A stretch of 64,000 bases of DNA from Bacteroidota bacterium (GCA_023437225.1 JAEZGS010000006.1:61895-125894), one strand, 5' to 3'. Shown: positions 8,983 through 17,746, counted from the first letter of the stretch. Numbers and translations are program-made. Notes: generated by a model from the letters alone, not told the origin.

Positions 8983-10041
8983 ATGAAGAAGATCCTGGTA
9001 ATTGATGACAACAACGACATCAGAGAAAACACCGCTGAAATCCTGGAACTGGCGGGTTATTCAACATTAACTGCTGAGAACGGAAAGAAAGGTGTTGAGA
9101 TTGCAGTCAGAGAAAAGCCTGACCTTATTGTGTGCGATATTATGATGCCTGATCTTGATGGATACGGCGTGCTGCACCTGCTTAAAAAGAACGTGGATAC
9201 TGAACACATCCCGTTCATCTATCTTACCGCAAAAACTGAAAGAGGTGATTTTCGCAAGGGAATGGAAATGGGAGCTGATGACTACATTACCAAGCCATTT
9301 GATGACCTCGAACTTTTAAGGGCGATTGAGATCAGGTTGAAAAAGATGGACATTCTGCAGGCGCAGTTTCAAACCGGTGAGCAGGGAGCAAATGAATTGT
9401 TGAAAGAACTTGAAACATCCGGGTTGATCCGTATGGATCTCGATTCATACGATGTTGAACAATACTCAAAAAAGCAATTTCTTTATAACGAAGGGAAACG
9501 CCCGAAATTCCTTTATTATATCAAGTCGGGAAAAGTGAAAACATTCCGTGTTCACGAAGACGGTAAAGAATATATCACCAACCTTTACAGTGCAGGGGAT
9601 TACCTGGGTTACATCGCTTTATTAGAAGGAACGACGTACGAAGAAACGGCCGAAGTACTGGAAGATGCCGATATCGTTTCGATCAGCAAGGATGATTTCC
9701 TGCAGGCTGTTTATAACGACATGAACATTGCCGGTAAATTCATTAAACTAATTACCAATAATGTTCGCGAAAAGGAAGAGCGACTTTTACATCTTGCTTA
9801 TGATAGCCTGCGTAAGCGCGTTGCAAAGGCGCTGGTGGACATTACAGCTAAATTTGGAAATGCAAACGCAGATGTTCAACAGATAGATATTTCCCGTGAA
9901 GACATCGCGCAATACGTAGGTACCGCAACTGAATCACTCATCCGAACACTCAGCGATTTCAAATCTGAAAAACTTGTTGAGATAAGGGAAGGAAAGATCC
10001 GGATCATCAATCTCGAAAAACTTAAGAACTTACTGTATTAG
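8983..10041 (+). CDS. Response regulator fused to a Crp/Fnr-type DNA-binding module
   Basis: The 352-residue protein starts MKKILVIDDNND. Residues 1-120 are a receiver domain with acidic pocket D8/D9, phosphoacceptor D52 (CDIMMPDLDG), T82 and K104. Residues about 145-260 form a cyclic-nucleotide-binding-like beta barrel. Residues about 275-352 are a Crp-type winged helix with the helix-turn-helix segment ISREDIAQYVGTATESLIRT. There is no N-terminal cysteine cluster as in FNR. No histidine kinase lies nearby. Being divergent from the cco operon with FNR-like boxes between them, it probably controls cbb3 oxidase expression. An in-frame TTG at 8902 lies inside the FNR-like box and is rejected as start. 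Confidence 0.85.
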   Translation: MKKILVIDDNNDIRENTAEILELAGYSTLTAENGKKGVEIAVREKPDLIVCDIMMPDLDGYGVLHLLKKNVDTEHIPFIYLTAKTERGDFRKGMEMGADDYITKPFDDLELLRAIEIRLKKMDILQAQFQTGEQGANELLKELETSGLIRMDLDSYDVEQYSKKQFLYNEGKRPKFLYYIKSGKVKTFRVHEDGKEYITNLYSAGDYLGYIALLEGTTYEETAEVLEDADIVSISKDDFLQAVYNDMNIAGKFIKLITNNVREKEERLLHLAYDSLRKRVAKALVDITAKFGNANADVQQIDISREDIAQYVGTATESLIRTLSDFKSEKLVEIREGKIRIINLEKLKNLLY

Positions 10042-10051
10042 TCTAATAATT

Positions 10052-10080
10052 AAGCCCGACACGAAGTCGGGCTTTAATTT
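10052..10080 (+). terminator. Intrinsic terminator after the REC-Crp regulator
   Basis: AAGCCCGAC, loop acgaa, GTCGGGCTT form a perfect 9-bp GC-rich stem beginning 10 bp after the regulator stop, followed by T-rich sequence. It may also end transcripts coming from the minus strand. Confidence 0.8.
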
Positions 10081-10125
10081 ATCAATTAGATATAGGATGA
10101 TTTCTGGTTATTGGATAGCGATTGG

Positions 10126-10533
10126 TTATTCTAAACCGGCATTGGATATTTTTATGGCGGATCCAAAGGGAACTCCCGAGATCTCGCGCCCGTGTTCATT
10201 TTGTTGACGGAGGGTCCAGTTATCAGTCATAGTGGTTTCTAACCAGATGTTACCGGACTTACGAAATACCTGTATCGACAAGCCAAATTGCTTTCGAAGG
10301 CTTTGTTCTAATTCAGCCACTGTCATGTCTTCATAGACTTCCACAGTTCCTTGCAGACAATCCTTGCACAGGCTGTCAAACTTAACAGTTGGCGCGATCA
10401 TCTTTTTTCCATTGGTTCCTTGCAGAACGCCATGTGGCTTTTGGAAAAATTCGATCTTCAAAAAAGGGAAAGCATTGTTAAAGTCGTGCTGCACCTCTTT
10501 TATAAGTCTGTCGGCATTTATTTCAAGTTTCAT
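10126..10533 (-). CDS. Uncharacterised conserved-looking protein
   Basis: The 135-residue soluble protein starts MKLEINADRLIKEVQHDF and has no signal peptide or membrane helix. A CxxC pair (SLCKDCLQG) lies near residue 57. The middle (EDMTVAELEQSLRKQFGLSIQVFRKSG) reads like a small alpha/beta fold, and the end contains NWTLRQQNEHG. I do not recognise a characterised family. Codon use and composition look like the neighbours, and it is flanked by its own candidate promoter and a terminator, so it is probably a single-gene unit. Confidence 0.75.
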   Translation of the reverse strand: MKLEINADRLIKEVQHDFNNAFPFLKIEFFQKPHGVLQGTNGKKMIAPTVKFDSLCKDCLQGTVEVYEDMTVAELEQSLRKQFGLSIQVFRKSGNIWLETTMTDNWTLRQQNEHGREISGVPFGSAIKISNAGLE

Positions 10534-10601
10534 AGTTAATCATTCTAAGAGCCCGCGGCCCACTGTTCAATAATGTGATGTCAATCTCCCCGATATGTAA
10601 A

Positions 10602-10609
10602 CAAAAATA
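10602..10609 (-). promoter_or_regulatory. Candidate -7 promoter element for the uncharacterised gene
   Basis: On the minus strand the bases read TATTTTTG, an exact match to the Bacteroidota -7 consensus TAnnTTTG, 68 bp upstream of the start at 10533. A TTG lies 14 bp further upstream, slightly closer than usual, so the call is tentative. Confidence 0.3.
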
Positions 10610-10686
10610 TCTTGCAGCCCATCCAATGAGCATGACAACAGAAATTATAAAATATGACTTTTGTCAGGTTAGCGCCGGAGAAAAAA

Positions 10687-11076
10687 CTACAATTCCTCGT
10701 TGTCCGTAAATCCTTCAAGATCACGGCGTTGTTTCTTGGTCGGGCGACCAATCTTGCTGGGTCGTTTTCCTGTGTAAAAACTGGCTGCCTGGAATTGCAG
10801 TCGTTCGATCTCTTCAGCCGGAGTAATGTCGATGTAGTATTTGATCGCTTCGGTGTATTGTACGCGGTTATGGAGCAGCCCGGTTACTTTGATGACCCAT
10901 TTGCGGGCTTCGGTCTTCACTTCGTATTCGTCACCAACAGAAACATTTTTGGATGCTTTGACGGCGGTGCCGTTAAGTTTTACCTTGCCCTGGTCACAGG
11001 CGAAAGCCGCCAGTGACCGGGTTTTGAAGAGCCTGATGGCCCACAGGTATTTATCTATTCTCAGTTTTTCTGTCAT
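10687..11076 (-). CDS. hslR: S4-domain RNA-binding protein, Hsp15/HslR family
   Basis: The 129-residue protein starts with an S4 RNA-binding domain (RIDKYLWAIRLFKTRSLAAFAC, then GKVKLNGTAVKASKNVSVGD). It ends in a basic tail with the family-typical GRPTKKQRRDLEGF. Hsp15 binds 50S subunits carrying stalled nascent chains and aids their recycling. The start is 2 bp after the stop of the upstream dipeptidase gene, so the two are very probably co-transcribed. Confidence 0.85.
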   Translation of the reverse strand: MTEKLRIDKYLWAIRLFKTRSLAAFACDQGKVKLNGTAVKASKNVSVGDEYEVKTEARKWVIKVTGLLHNRVQYTEAIKYYIDITPAEEIERLQFQAASFYTGKRPSKIGRPTKKQRRDLEGFTDNEEL

Positions 11077-11078
11077 GA

Positions 11079-12464
11079 TTAAAGAGCCGGTGCATACATC
11101 TCCCTTTCCTCAAAAAACTTATGGAAATAGGGAATGGTTTCAATGCCTTTATAAAAATTCACCAGGTCAAATTTTTCATTCGGTGAATGAAGATTATCGC
11201 TGTCCAATCCAAATCCCATAAACACAATCTTGATGCCCAATTCGCGCTCAAGGATCGAACAAATGGGAATACTGCCACCACCGCGAACAGGAATTGGTTC
11301 CTTGCCGAAGGTCTTTTCAATTGCCTGAGCTGCTGCTTTGTACGCGTTTGAGTCAATTGGTGTCATATACGGTTCGCCACCGTGCAGTTCAATGGTTTCA
11401 ACGGTTACATTCGGAGGTGCGATCTTCTTGAAATGATCCAGAAGCAGGTGGGTAATTTTTTCTGAAGTTTGGTTAGGAACCAGTCGCGCCGATATTTTTG
11501 CGAACGCTTTAGAGGGAAGAACTGTTTTCGATCCTTCACCTGTATACCCGCCCCAGATGCCGTTCAGTTCAAGTGTTGGCCGAATGCCGGTACGTTCGTT
11601 TGTTGTAAATCCATTTTCTCCCCACAATTCCTTTATACCGAGATCCTGTTTATACTCCTTTTCATCGAACGGCGCTCTTGCCATCAACGCCCTCTCTTCG
11701 GGGGTTGCATCCAGAACATCGTCATAAAAACCAGGTATGGTAATGTGATTATTTTCATCATGACAGGAAGCGATCATCCTGGCAAGAATCGTGATCGGGT
11801 TTGCGACGGCGCCCCCGTACACGCCACTGTGCAAATCCCTGTTTGCGGCGGTAACCTCCACCTGTATGTAGGCCAGGCCGCGAACACCAATATCGATGGA
11901 TGGTGTATCGATGCTGATCATGGAGCTATCAGAAATGAGGATCACGTCTGCTTTTAGAAGATCTTTATTTTCCGCAACGAAGCTTTCGAGATTGGGGGAT
12001 CCGATCTCTTCTTCTCCTTCAATAAGAAACTTGATGTTGCTTGAGAGCGAATTTGTTTGTACGAGCATTTCGAGCGCCTTCACATGCATGTAAAACTGGC
12101 CTTTATCGTCGGCAGATCCGCGGGCATAGATCTTTCCGTCTTTTATTACCGGCTCGAAAGGTCCACTGTGCCATAGTTCCAGCGGATCGGGAGGTTGAAC
12201 ATCGTAATGTCCGTAAACAAGTACAGTTGGTTTCATCGGGTCGATGATCTTTTCGCCGTAAACAACGGGATGGCCTTTGGTGGGCAATACCTCCGCGCGA
12301 TCAGCACCTGCTTCAAGCAAACGCTGCCTTACAGCTTCTGCACAACGGTTCATGTCTTCCTTATGTTCTGATTTGGCGCTTATAGAAGGGATCTTCAGCA
12401 GTTCCAGCAGTTCATCGAGGAAACGTTGCTTGTGTTGATCCTGGTAATCGTTCCAGACTTGCAT
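11079..12464 (-). CDS. M20-family dipeptidase
   Basis: The 461-residue enzyme shows M20 metallopeptidase motifs. VYGHYDVQPPDP (His and Asp metal ligands) and SADDKGQFYMH (bridging Asp) come first. IEGEEEIGSPN follows with the catalytic Glu and metal-ligand Glu, and a C-terminal metal His lies near DNLHSPNEKF. A dimerisation domain is inserted in the middle (residues about 200-310). Such cytosolic enzymes hydrolyse dipeptides of the carnosinase type. The start is set at the ATG at 12464; a TTG two codons upstream is possible but less likely. It is followed at 2 bp by hslR. Confidence 0.9.
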   Translation of the reverse strand: MQVWNDYQDQHKQRFLDELLELLKIPSISAKSEHKEDMNRCAEAVRQRLLEAGADRAEVLPTKGHPVVYGEKIIDPMKPTVLVYGHYDVQPPDPLELWHSGPFEPVIKDGKIYARGSADDKGQFYMHVKALEMLVQTNSLSSNIKFLIEGEEEIGSPNLESFVAENKDLLKADVILISDSSMISIDTPSIDIGVRGLAYIQVEVTAANRDLHSGVYGGAVANPITILARMIASCHDENNHITIPGFYDDVLDATPEERALMARAPFDEKEYKQDLGIKELWGENGFTTNERTGIRPTLELNGIWGGYTGEGSKTVLPSKAFAKISARLVPNQTSEKITHLLLDHFKKIAPPNVTVETIELHGGEPYMTPIDSNAYKAAAQAIEKTFGKEPIPVRGGGSIPICSILERELGIKIVFMGFGLDSDNLHSPNEKFDLVNFYKGIETIPYFHKFFEEREMYAPAL

Positions 12465-12514
12465 GGTCAATAAATTTTGTATCTGCGAATGTAGCGATTG
12501 CGTAGGTTCAACGC

Positions 12515-13519
12515 TTAAACTGAGGAGCCGTGTTTTTTATTCGACAAAACATTTTCCATTGTCCACTCCACTTTATGCTCAAAAGGAAAGTGGCGGACAG
12601 GGCAGTTTTGTTTATCGCAAATATTACACTGGTAATACAGGCATCCATCGGAATGAATAAACATTTCCATGGAGTCGCCAAAATGTTGTGCTATTAATTT
12701 GCCCAGTTCATCGATTTCGGCATGTGCTTCATGCAAATTCAAATACCAGGGCAGTGTGAGGTGTGCATCAACATGAAGCTGTCCTCCATAATTGATCACC
12801 CTTAAGTTGTGAAGGTCGATCCAGTTCTGGCGACGATTACTGCTGATGAGACCGATCATTTCCGAAAGTATTTCAGTATCGGCCTCATCCATTATTCCGG
12901 CGATGGATTTGCGTATGATCTTATATCCAGTGTATACAATTACGAGCGAAAACAGGATCGCAACAACACTATCGAGCCATAGTATATTCGTATAATAGAT
13001 CAGCACAAGTCCTACGATGATACCGAGTGTGGTGTAGGTATCTGTTTGCAAGTGTTTGCCACTGGCGATCAACGCAAGCGATTTATTTTTCCTGCCTTTT
13101 CGAATGCTGATGTAACCCACCGAAAAATTCACCAATGCAGTAAATGCGATCATCGCAATACCATAATCCAGTTGCTTTAAGGGCGTAGGGGAAAGAAGGC
13201 TTCGCACCGATTCGATGATAATTATTACACCCGCAACAGTGATCAGTGTTCCTTCAACCGCGGCACTAAGAAATTCTGCTTTCCCATGTCCGTAAGGATG
13301 GTTCTCATCCCGGGGCTTTGCAGCTATATATAAACTGTACAGGCCTATCAGGCCGGCTGCCACGTTCACAGTGCCTTCCAGCGCATCGGTGAGAATCGCT
13401 ACCGAATCGGTCATAAAATATGCAGCAAGCTTTACAGCAAACAGGACGATCGCGATGACGATCACCCACTTTTGAACGTTAAGGTTCTCCTTTTGAGGAT
13501 CTGACTTGGTGGTTTTCAA
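12515..13519 (-). CDS. Cation diffusion facilitator (CDF) family metal transporter
   Basis: The 334-residue protein has about six membrane helices and the CDF signature: SVAILTDALEGTVN (metal-site Asp in helix 2) and HPYGHGKAEF (His-rich loop). A second metal-site pair occurs in ASGKHLQTDTYT, and a cytoplasmic C-terminal ferredoxin-like domain follows. CDF proteins export Zn, Fe, Co or Mn against protons; the substrate cannot be read here. The C-terminal end carries an extra cysteine group, CNICDKQNCPVRHFP, which could bind metal. No ATG is found near the N-terminus, so a TTG start at 13519 is used. Confidence 0.88.
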   Translation of the reverse strand: MKTTKSDPQKENLNVQKWVIVIAIVLFAVKLAAYFMTDSVAILTDALEGTVNVAAGLIGLYSLYIAAKPRDENHPYGHGKAEFLSAAVEGTLITVAGVIIIIESVRSLLSPTPLKQLDYGIAMIAFTALVNFSVGYISIRKGRKNKSLALIASGKHLQTDTYTTLGIIVGLVLIYYTNILWLDSVVAILFSLVIVYTGYKIIRKSIAGIMDEADTEILSEMIGLISSNRRQNWIDLHNLRVINYGGQLHVDAHLTLPWYLNLHEAHAEIDELGKLIAQHFGDSMEMFIHSDGCLYYQCNICDKQNCPVRHFPFEHKVEWTMENVLSNKKHGSSV

Positions 13520-13557
13520 TTTCAGGTATAATAGGGCGGCAAGATACTATATTGCAG

Positions 13558-13680
13558 AAATGCTAAATGCTAAATACTAAATGCAAAATGGGAAAGAGAA
13601 GGCGGAGGTCCGGCCACTTCCATTTCCCATTTCGCATTTGATTTTGATTTCCGGATTCTGTATTCCGAATTTCGAATTAC
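13558..13680. repeat. Degenerate heptamer tandem repeats with a 17-bp inverted repeat
   Basis: The spacer begins with AAATGCT-AAATGCT-AAATACT-AAATGCA-AAATGGG (13558-13592) and ends with GATTTTG-ATTTCCG-GATTCTG-TATTCCG-AATTTCG (13640-13674), both with a 7-bp period. The segments 13579-13595 and 13623-13639 are inverted copies matching at 16 of 17 positions, so the RNA could fold into a long hairpin after the T9SS gene (minus strand). Transcription termination is one possible role. Confidence 0.65.
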
Positions 13681-13685
13681 AGCCG

Positions 13686-14771
13686 TCACTGTTTCACGAC
13701 TGTAAATGTTTTATCCGTCGACGCTGAGCGAACCTGCACCTGGTAAACTCCTTTGGCGAGGTGACTCATTTTTACGGTATGTTGATTTTGTCCCTTTCCA
13801 AAGTTCGCGTATTCCACGCCCGCCAGTTTGCCGGTTTCATCAACGATCCGTATTACTACAGATTCTTCGTTTTGCATCGAAATGTTCAGTATAGCGTTAT
13901 TCACTACAGGATTAGGTGTTAACCCAGGCTGGTTACGGCTTTCCTCACGGGCTTCCCGATTGTTCACATATGCTTTAAGAGTTGCAGCACTCATTGCATA
14001 CACATCTCCATTGGTAGGAACATTGGATGTAACCACGTTGCTTGTCGTATTGATGGAACTTCCTGAATTGTTGAAAGATCCACTGTAAAAAGTACCCTGC
14101 AATGAAGTCTCTGTTCCTACAACATTTGATGCCAGATAGGTGGCGTTTGCAGTAACGGTACCAGTAACTCCTGGCCTGGTGATTGACCAGTAAGTGTTTA
14201 AATAACTGCTTGAACCTGCCGGCTTATTCGGATGAATTGCGCCTCTCGCCCTCGCATTTACGCTGGCGGAAGAGTACGTTCCCGAGGTCGTAACAGATAC
14301 AGGTGTGTAATTACTTCCGTTTCCTACAGGCAACAAAAAGTTCGTAAGATTTCCCACTACCTGTTTACGCAGTTCACCCGTTCCATTTGTTTCTACAAAT
14401 TTACCTGCACCTGCTCCGGAAGTAGTTGCACTTGATCTCAGCATCAGGTAATAATTTCCGGCGATGATTTTTCCAGCGGTGAATGTCAGCAAACTGTTTA
14501 CGCGCGCATGCCCCAGAAGTTGCACGTTTGCTGCGTTGTTAATGGTCAATCGCGGAATGGTAAGTCCGTTCATATTGAGGCGTTGCAATGCTGTTCCGCG
14601 CATGGCGATGGTGCCCGTGCCGTTGATGTTGCTTGACGAAATAAGATCGCCTGTGACAACGACAAACGTATTAGCGCTTATCGAAACAGTTGTGCCTGCG
14701 TTGATGCGCATTTGCCCTTGAGCTGCAATACAAAAAAGTAGGATCACCTGGAAGCAAAAGATCTTCTGCAT
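13686..14771 (-). CDS. Secreted protein with type IX secretion C-terminal sorting domain
   Basis: The 361-residue protein has a Sec signal peptide (about residues 1-19, ending AAQGQ). A Thr/Ser/Asn-rich, repetitive beta-type body follows, with no cysteines beyond the signal region. The last 75 residues begin NPVVNNAILNISM and end KGVYQVQVRSASTDKTFTVVKQ, the pattern of a Por-type T9SS sorting domain. It is therefore expected to be exported through the type IX system and anchored on or released from the cell surface. The specific function is not evident. A repeat spacer and candidate hairpin follow it. Confidence 0.85.
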   Translation of the reverse strand: MQKIFCFQVILLFCIAAQGQMRINAGTTVSISANTFVVVTGDLISSSNINGTGTIAMRGTALQRLNMNGLTIPRLTINNAANVQLLGHARVNSLLTFTAGKIIAGNYYLMLRSSATTSGAGAGKFVETNGTGELRKQVVGNLTNFLLPVGNGSNYTPVSVTTSGTYSSASVNARARGAIHPNKPAGSSSYLNTYWSITRPGVTGTVTANATYLASNVVGTETSLQGTFYSGSFNNSGSSINTTSNVVTSNVPTNGDVYAMSAATLKAYVNNREAREESRNQPGLTPNPVVNNAILNISMQNEESVVIRIVDETGKLAGVEYANFGKGQNQHTVKMSHLAKGVYQVQVRSASTDKTFTVVKQ

Positions 14772-14894
14772 ACTAATGGTTATGAAGGTTGATGAATGGG
14801 TTCACTGACTAATCAAAGTATGGGATCAGTTTCAAGGGAAGAGACTCGCGGAGTAGACTTGAAGTAAGATATGTAATGTATGTGGTAATTCAAA

Positions 14895-14927
14895 GTCGGA
14901 AAGCGGAAAGCGGAAAGCGGGAAGCGG
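14895..14927. repeat. GGAAAGC heptamer tandem repeat
   Basis: GTC is followed by four tandem heptamers (three GGAAAGC and one GGGAAGC) and GG. It lies 9 bp beyond the stop of the LptF/LptG-family gene. The same heptamer occurs in tandem at 33891-33920 and 46488-46533. Confidence 0.85.
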
Positions 14928-14935
14928 ATTATATA

Positions 14936-16363
14936 TCAGCTTGCTGACCGGCCGCGCCATCTCCGTATCTTCCGGAAAACCCTGAAATAAAATTCTTTGT
15001 TGAGTAACTGGGAATCATGAAGTGCCTTATATATCAGGAAGAAGCCGATAGGAGCGAGTATGAACGTAGCGAGCCACATGCCGGGAATAGGCTGTAATAC
15101 GTCTTCGCGCACAAACTTCTTCCCGAAATTATTCAGCAGAAAAAAGATCACAAAAAAGATCACCGCAAAAACGACAGGTGTACCAAGTCCTCCTTTTCTT
15201 ACAATCGAACCAAGGGGCGCTCCAATAAGGAATAGGACAAATACGGCAATTGACATCGTAAATTTTTGATGCCATTCGATCAAATAAAGTCGCAGTTCTT
15301 TTCTTTGGTTGGTATAGTCTTGCGCCGTTACCTCCAGGGAGGTTCCAACTGATCGGGCATATGACCAAGCCTGTTCCATTACCGATGATCTCGCACTGTC
15401 CGGTAGCAGCTCAGTGAAATTTCTCACCTTTACGGGGGCCGCCTTCACATCCTTCCAACCTGTATCGATGTAAGGCATGAAATTGAAGTAGATCGATAGT
15501 TCACGCTTGCTTTTTTCCTCAAAGCTTTCATATCGTGTTTCCAGTGAATCGATCATCTTATCCAACTGCCGCACACTAAGCATCTCATATCGGTTCTTAT
15601 ATGTGCTGTCCGATGTAAGACTTAACTGCAATGAACTAAGGTCAAGAACTTTTTTGTACTCTCTAAATCCAAGCCGGAAAAATTCTGAATTGATGGAAGC
15701 AGTTCTTCCTCTTTCTTCATAGCGCCAACCGTCCTTCAACGTAAATTCTAAAAAACGTTTGTCGTCTGAAATGCGCATGATACCTCTCTTTGCCACGATG
15801 ATATTATCCTGAAGTCCAAAACCTGATTCGTAGATGATCACGTCTACCAGGGTACTATCGTCTTTTAATTTCTTGCCTACTTTGATGGCATAACCTGGTA
15901 TCGTTGTATAAAAAACGCCCTCCTTTAGATCAAAGGCCGGTTTCTTATTCACAATATCCGTGTGCAAGGTGCGCATCTTAAGATTCGCTACGGGTATGAC
16001 GTTGTTATTGAAGACGAATGCAAGTACGGATAGAAACGCAGCCACCACCATTAGTGGTCGCATAAAACGTAATAACCCGATGCCGGCGGACTTGATTGCT
16101 ACAAGTTCAAAAGTTTCACCCAGGTTGCCGAAAGTCATAATGGATGAAAGCAAAACCGCAAGAGGTAATGCCAATGGAACGAGCGTTGCGCTCAGGAATA
16201 CTATAAGTCGTAAAATGATCGGACCGTCAATTCCCTTTCCCACAAAATCATCGATCCATAACCAGAAAAATTGAAGTATCAGAACAAACAATGTGATGAA
16301 GAAGGTTGCAATGAAGGGCCCGATGAACGATCTGATGATAAGTATATCCAGCTTTTTGATCAC
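14936..16363 (-). CDS. LptF/LptG (YjgP/YjgQ) family permease
   Basis: The protein has the LptF/LptG layout: three N-terminal membrane helices (IRSFIGPFIATFFITLFVLI and following), a large periplasmic beta-jellyroll-like domain (about residues 120-340), and three C-terminal helices including LIGAPLGSIVRKGGLG. LptF and LptG form the membrane part of the LPS export ABC transporter. Only one such gene is here, without LptB. The reading frame is open up to 16474 with a TTG, but that would run into the divergent gene starting at 16405. The GTG at 16363, giving VIKKLDILIIRSF and 475 residues, is preferred. Confidence 0.85.
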   Translation of the reverse strand: MIKKLDILIIRSFIGPFIATFFITLFVLILQFFWLWIDDFVGKGIDGPIILRLIVFLSATLVPLALPLAVLLSSIMTFGNLGETFELVAIKSAGIGLLRFMRPLMVVAAFLSVLAFVFNNNVIPVANLKMRTLHTDIVNKKPAFDLKEGVFYTTIPGYAIKVGKKLKDDSTLVDVIIYESGFGLQDNIIVAKRGIMRISDDKRFLEFTLKDGWRYEERGRTASINSEFFRLGFREYKKVLDLSSLQLSLTSDSTYKNRYEMLSVRQLDKMIDSLETRYESFEEKSKRELSIYFNFMPYIDTGWKDVKAAPVKVRNFTELLPDSARSSVMEQAWSYARSVGTSLEVTAQDYTNQRKELRLYLIEWHQKFTMSIAVFVLFLIGAPLGSIVRKGGLGTPVVFAVIFFVIFFLLNNFGKKFVREDVLQPIPGMWLATFILAPIGFFLIYKALHDSQLLNKEFYFRVFRKIRRWRGRSAS

Positions 16364-16404
16364 TACTGTTGGTCTTGATGATGATTGCTTCGGTATCTTT
16401 AAGT

Positions 16405-17028
16405 ATGTCGACAAAAATAAGGCTTTCACCAGAGGAAATTCAACTTGCCTCAAACGCCGAAGTGCTTTTAACAAAGAACCGGATCATGAAAAAGGCGATC
16501 GATATGTTCGGAAGTGTTGCCGCTCAAACACAACTTGCATATGGACCAACATTTGAGCAGCTTGTGCCCGGGTGCTTCTCCGCAGGTCCGAAGATATCAC
16601 GCGGCGAGCAATACAAAGAGCTGCCTTATGTGATTCTGGACCAGCCACGAATATTTTCGCGAGAGCAGGTCTTTGCATTCCGGTCCATCTTTTGGTGGGG
16701 CCATTACTTTATCCAGGTATTGCACCTGAAGGGGATGTATCAGCATCAATTCGCTTCGCGACTGCTTGCCGCAAGAGAGCGGCTCGGTGCCGCAGGTTTT
16801 TATGTGAGTGTGGGAGCCGATGAATGGGAACACGACTTTGAAAATGGCAGTTACCAGTCACTCAATCTATTTTCCGATGAACAGTTAAAGGCGAAACTGG
16901 CCGCTGATCCGTTTATAAAAATTGCCATCACCATCCCTTTGAACCAGTGGAATGGGGCAATGGAGTGCCTGCTCGACAATTATCGACTAATAAGTGTAAT
17001 ACTGACACTTAATTTTCCTGGCAATTAA
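16405..17028 (+). CDS. Uncharacterised protein
   Basis: The 207-residue protein starts MSTKIRLSPEEIQLASN and has no signal peptide or membrane segment. It contains aromatic and charged stretches such as FRSIFWWGHYFIQVLHLKGMYQHQF and ADEWEHDFENGSYQSLN. I recognise no family. It is divergent from the LptF/LptG-like gene with only about 40 bp between them, so their promoters must overlap or lie inside a coding region. The ATG at 16405 is chosen over an in-frame TTG at 16369 that would increase the overlap. Confidence 0.75.
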   Translation: MSTKIRLSPEEIQLASNAEVLLTKNRIMKKAIDMFGSVAAQTQLAYGPTFEQLVPGCFSAGPKISRGEQYKELPYVILDQPRIFSREQVFAFRSIFWWGHYFIQVLHLKGMYQHQFASRLLAARERLGAAGFYVSVGADEWEHDFENGSYQSLNLFSDEQLKAKLAADPFIKIAITIPLNQWNGAMECLLDNYRLISVILTLNFPGN

Positions 17029-17075
17029 ATTCAGATTCCCTTTGGGTGCTTCGAAAATGATTGTGGAGAATATTG

Positions 17076-17456
17076 TTAGTTACCGAGGCGGTGGAAGAGG
17101 TCTTTCACCTGGTAGTCCCAAAGCTGACTTTGATCCTTCACTTCGCCTTTTTCTGCGAAATCTCTGATCACAAGGATCGTTTGATTTGTTACTTCCGATT
17201 TCTCAATTCTAAACTCGAAGTATTCTTCTTTTGGAGTGTGCGTCCAATGAAAACGAATGTATTTCTCAGGTTCGCTATCGGTCACTTCTGCTTTATCCGT
17301 AGTGCCATTCCATGAAAAACTGAAAACATTATCGCGCTCATCTACCTTATCTGCGAACCATTCTTGTAAGCCTGCAGGAGTACTAAGAAAATCATACAGG
17401 ATCGACGGAGAACATCTAACGGGAAATTCTAACGTAAAAAGTTGTTTTTTGCTCAT
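17076..17456 (-). CDS. START-like domain protein (SRPBCC fold)
   Basis: The 126-residue protein starts MSKKQLFTLEFPVRCSPSILYDFLSTPAGLQ and contains WFADKVDERDNVFSFSW, IRFHWTHTPKEEYFEF and a C-terminal amphipathic helix DYQVKDLFHRLGN. This is the layout of small START-like proteins of Bacteroidota, a helix-grip fold with an internal cavity. The ligand is unknown. It is convergent with the uncharacterised upstream plus-strand gene and divergent from rpoD. Confidence 0.8.
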   Translation of the reverse strand: MSKKQLFTLEFPVRCSPSILYDFLSTPAGLQEWFADKVDERDNVFSFSWNGTTDKAEVTDSEPEKYIRFHWTHTPKEEYFEFRIEKSEVTNQTILVIRDFAEKGEVKDQSQLWDYQVKDLFHRLGN

Positions 17457-17607
17457 CTACACTTTATTGTACTTTTCCAATGCTGCAATAATAGAAAAAT
17501 AAAGTTATCGTCAAAACTTTTTCAGAGTTTCAATTGTTAAACCTCTTATCCCTAACTCTTGTAGTTTTTGACCAAATCGTCACTGAAATCCAGTAGTTTA
17601 CAAATAA

Positions 17608-17615
17608 TAATTTTG
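17608..17615 (+). promoter_or_regulatory. Candidate -7 promoter element for rpoD
   Basis: TAATTTTG matches TAnnTTTG exactly and lies 131 bp upstream of the rpoD start, in a 290-bp AT-rich intergenic region. No convincing TTG is found at the usual distance upstream, so the call rests on the -7 element only. Confidence 0.35.
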
Positions 17616-17669
17616 GGTCGTATTATGTAAATTGTTAAATTGCCCATAGCGGTCAAAATCCCACTTCCT

Positions 17670-17698
17670 AAAAAGTGACATAACTTTTTGATCGTCAC
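17670..17698 (+). other. Overlapping inverted repeats in the rpoD leader
   Basis: AAAAAGT-gacata-ACTTTTT (17670-17689) is a perfect 7-bp inverted repeat. It overlaps a second one, GTGAC (17675-17679) with GTCAC (17694-17698), and the two stems cannot form together. They lie 49-77 bp before the rpoD start, within the transcribed leader if the upstream -7 element is used. Confidence 0.4.
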
Positions 17699-17746
17699 AA
17701 CGTTTTTGCCTTAACCTATAACCACACAACCCTTCAAAACCTGCCT

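Noticed and set aside
12515..12680. Cysteine-rich C-terminus of the CDF transporter as a novel metal domain
   Set aside because: Similar cysteine ends appear, as far as I recall, in other Bacteroidota CDF proteins, so it was described in the feature but not scored as a finding.
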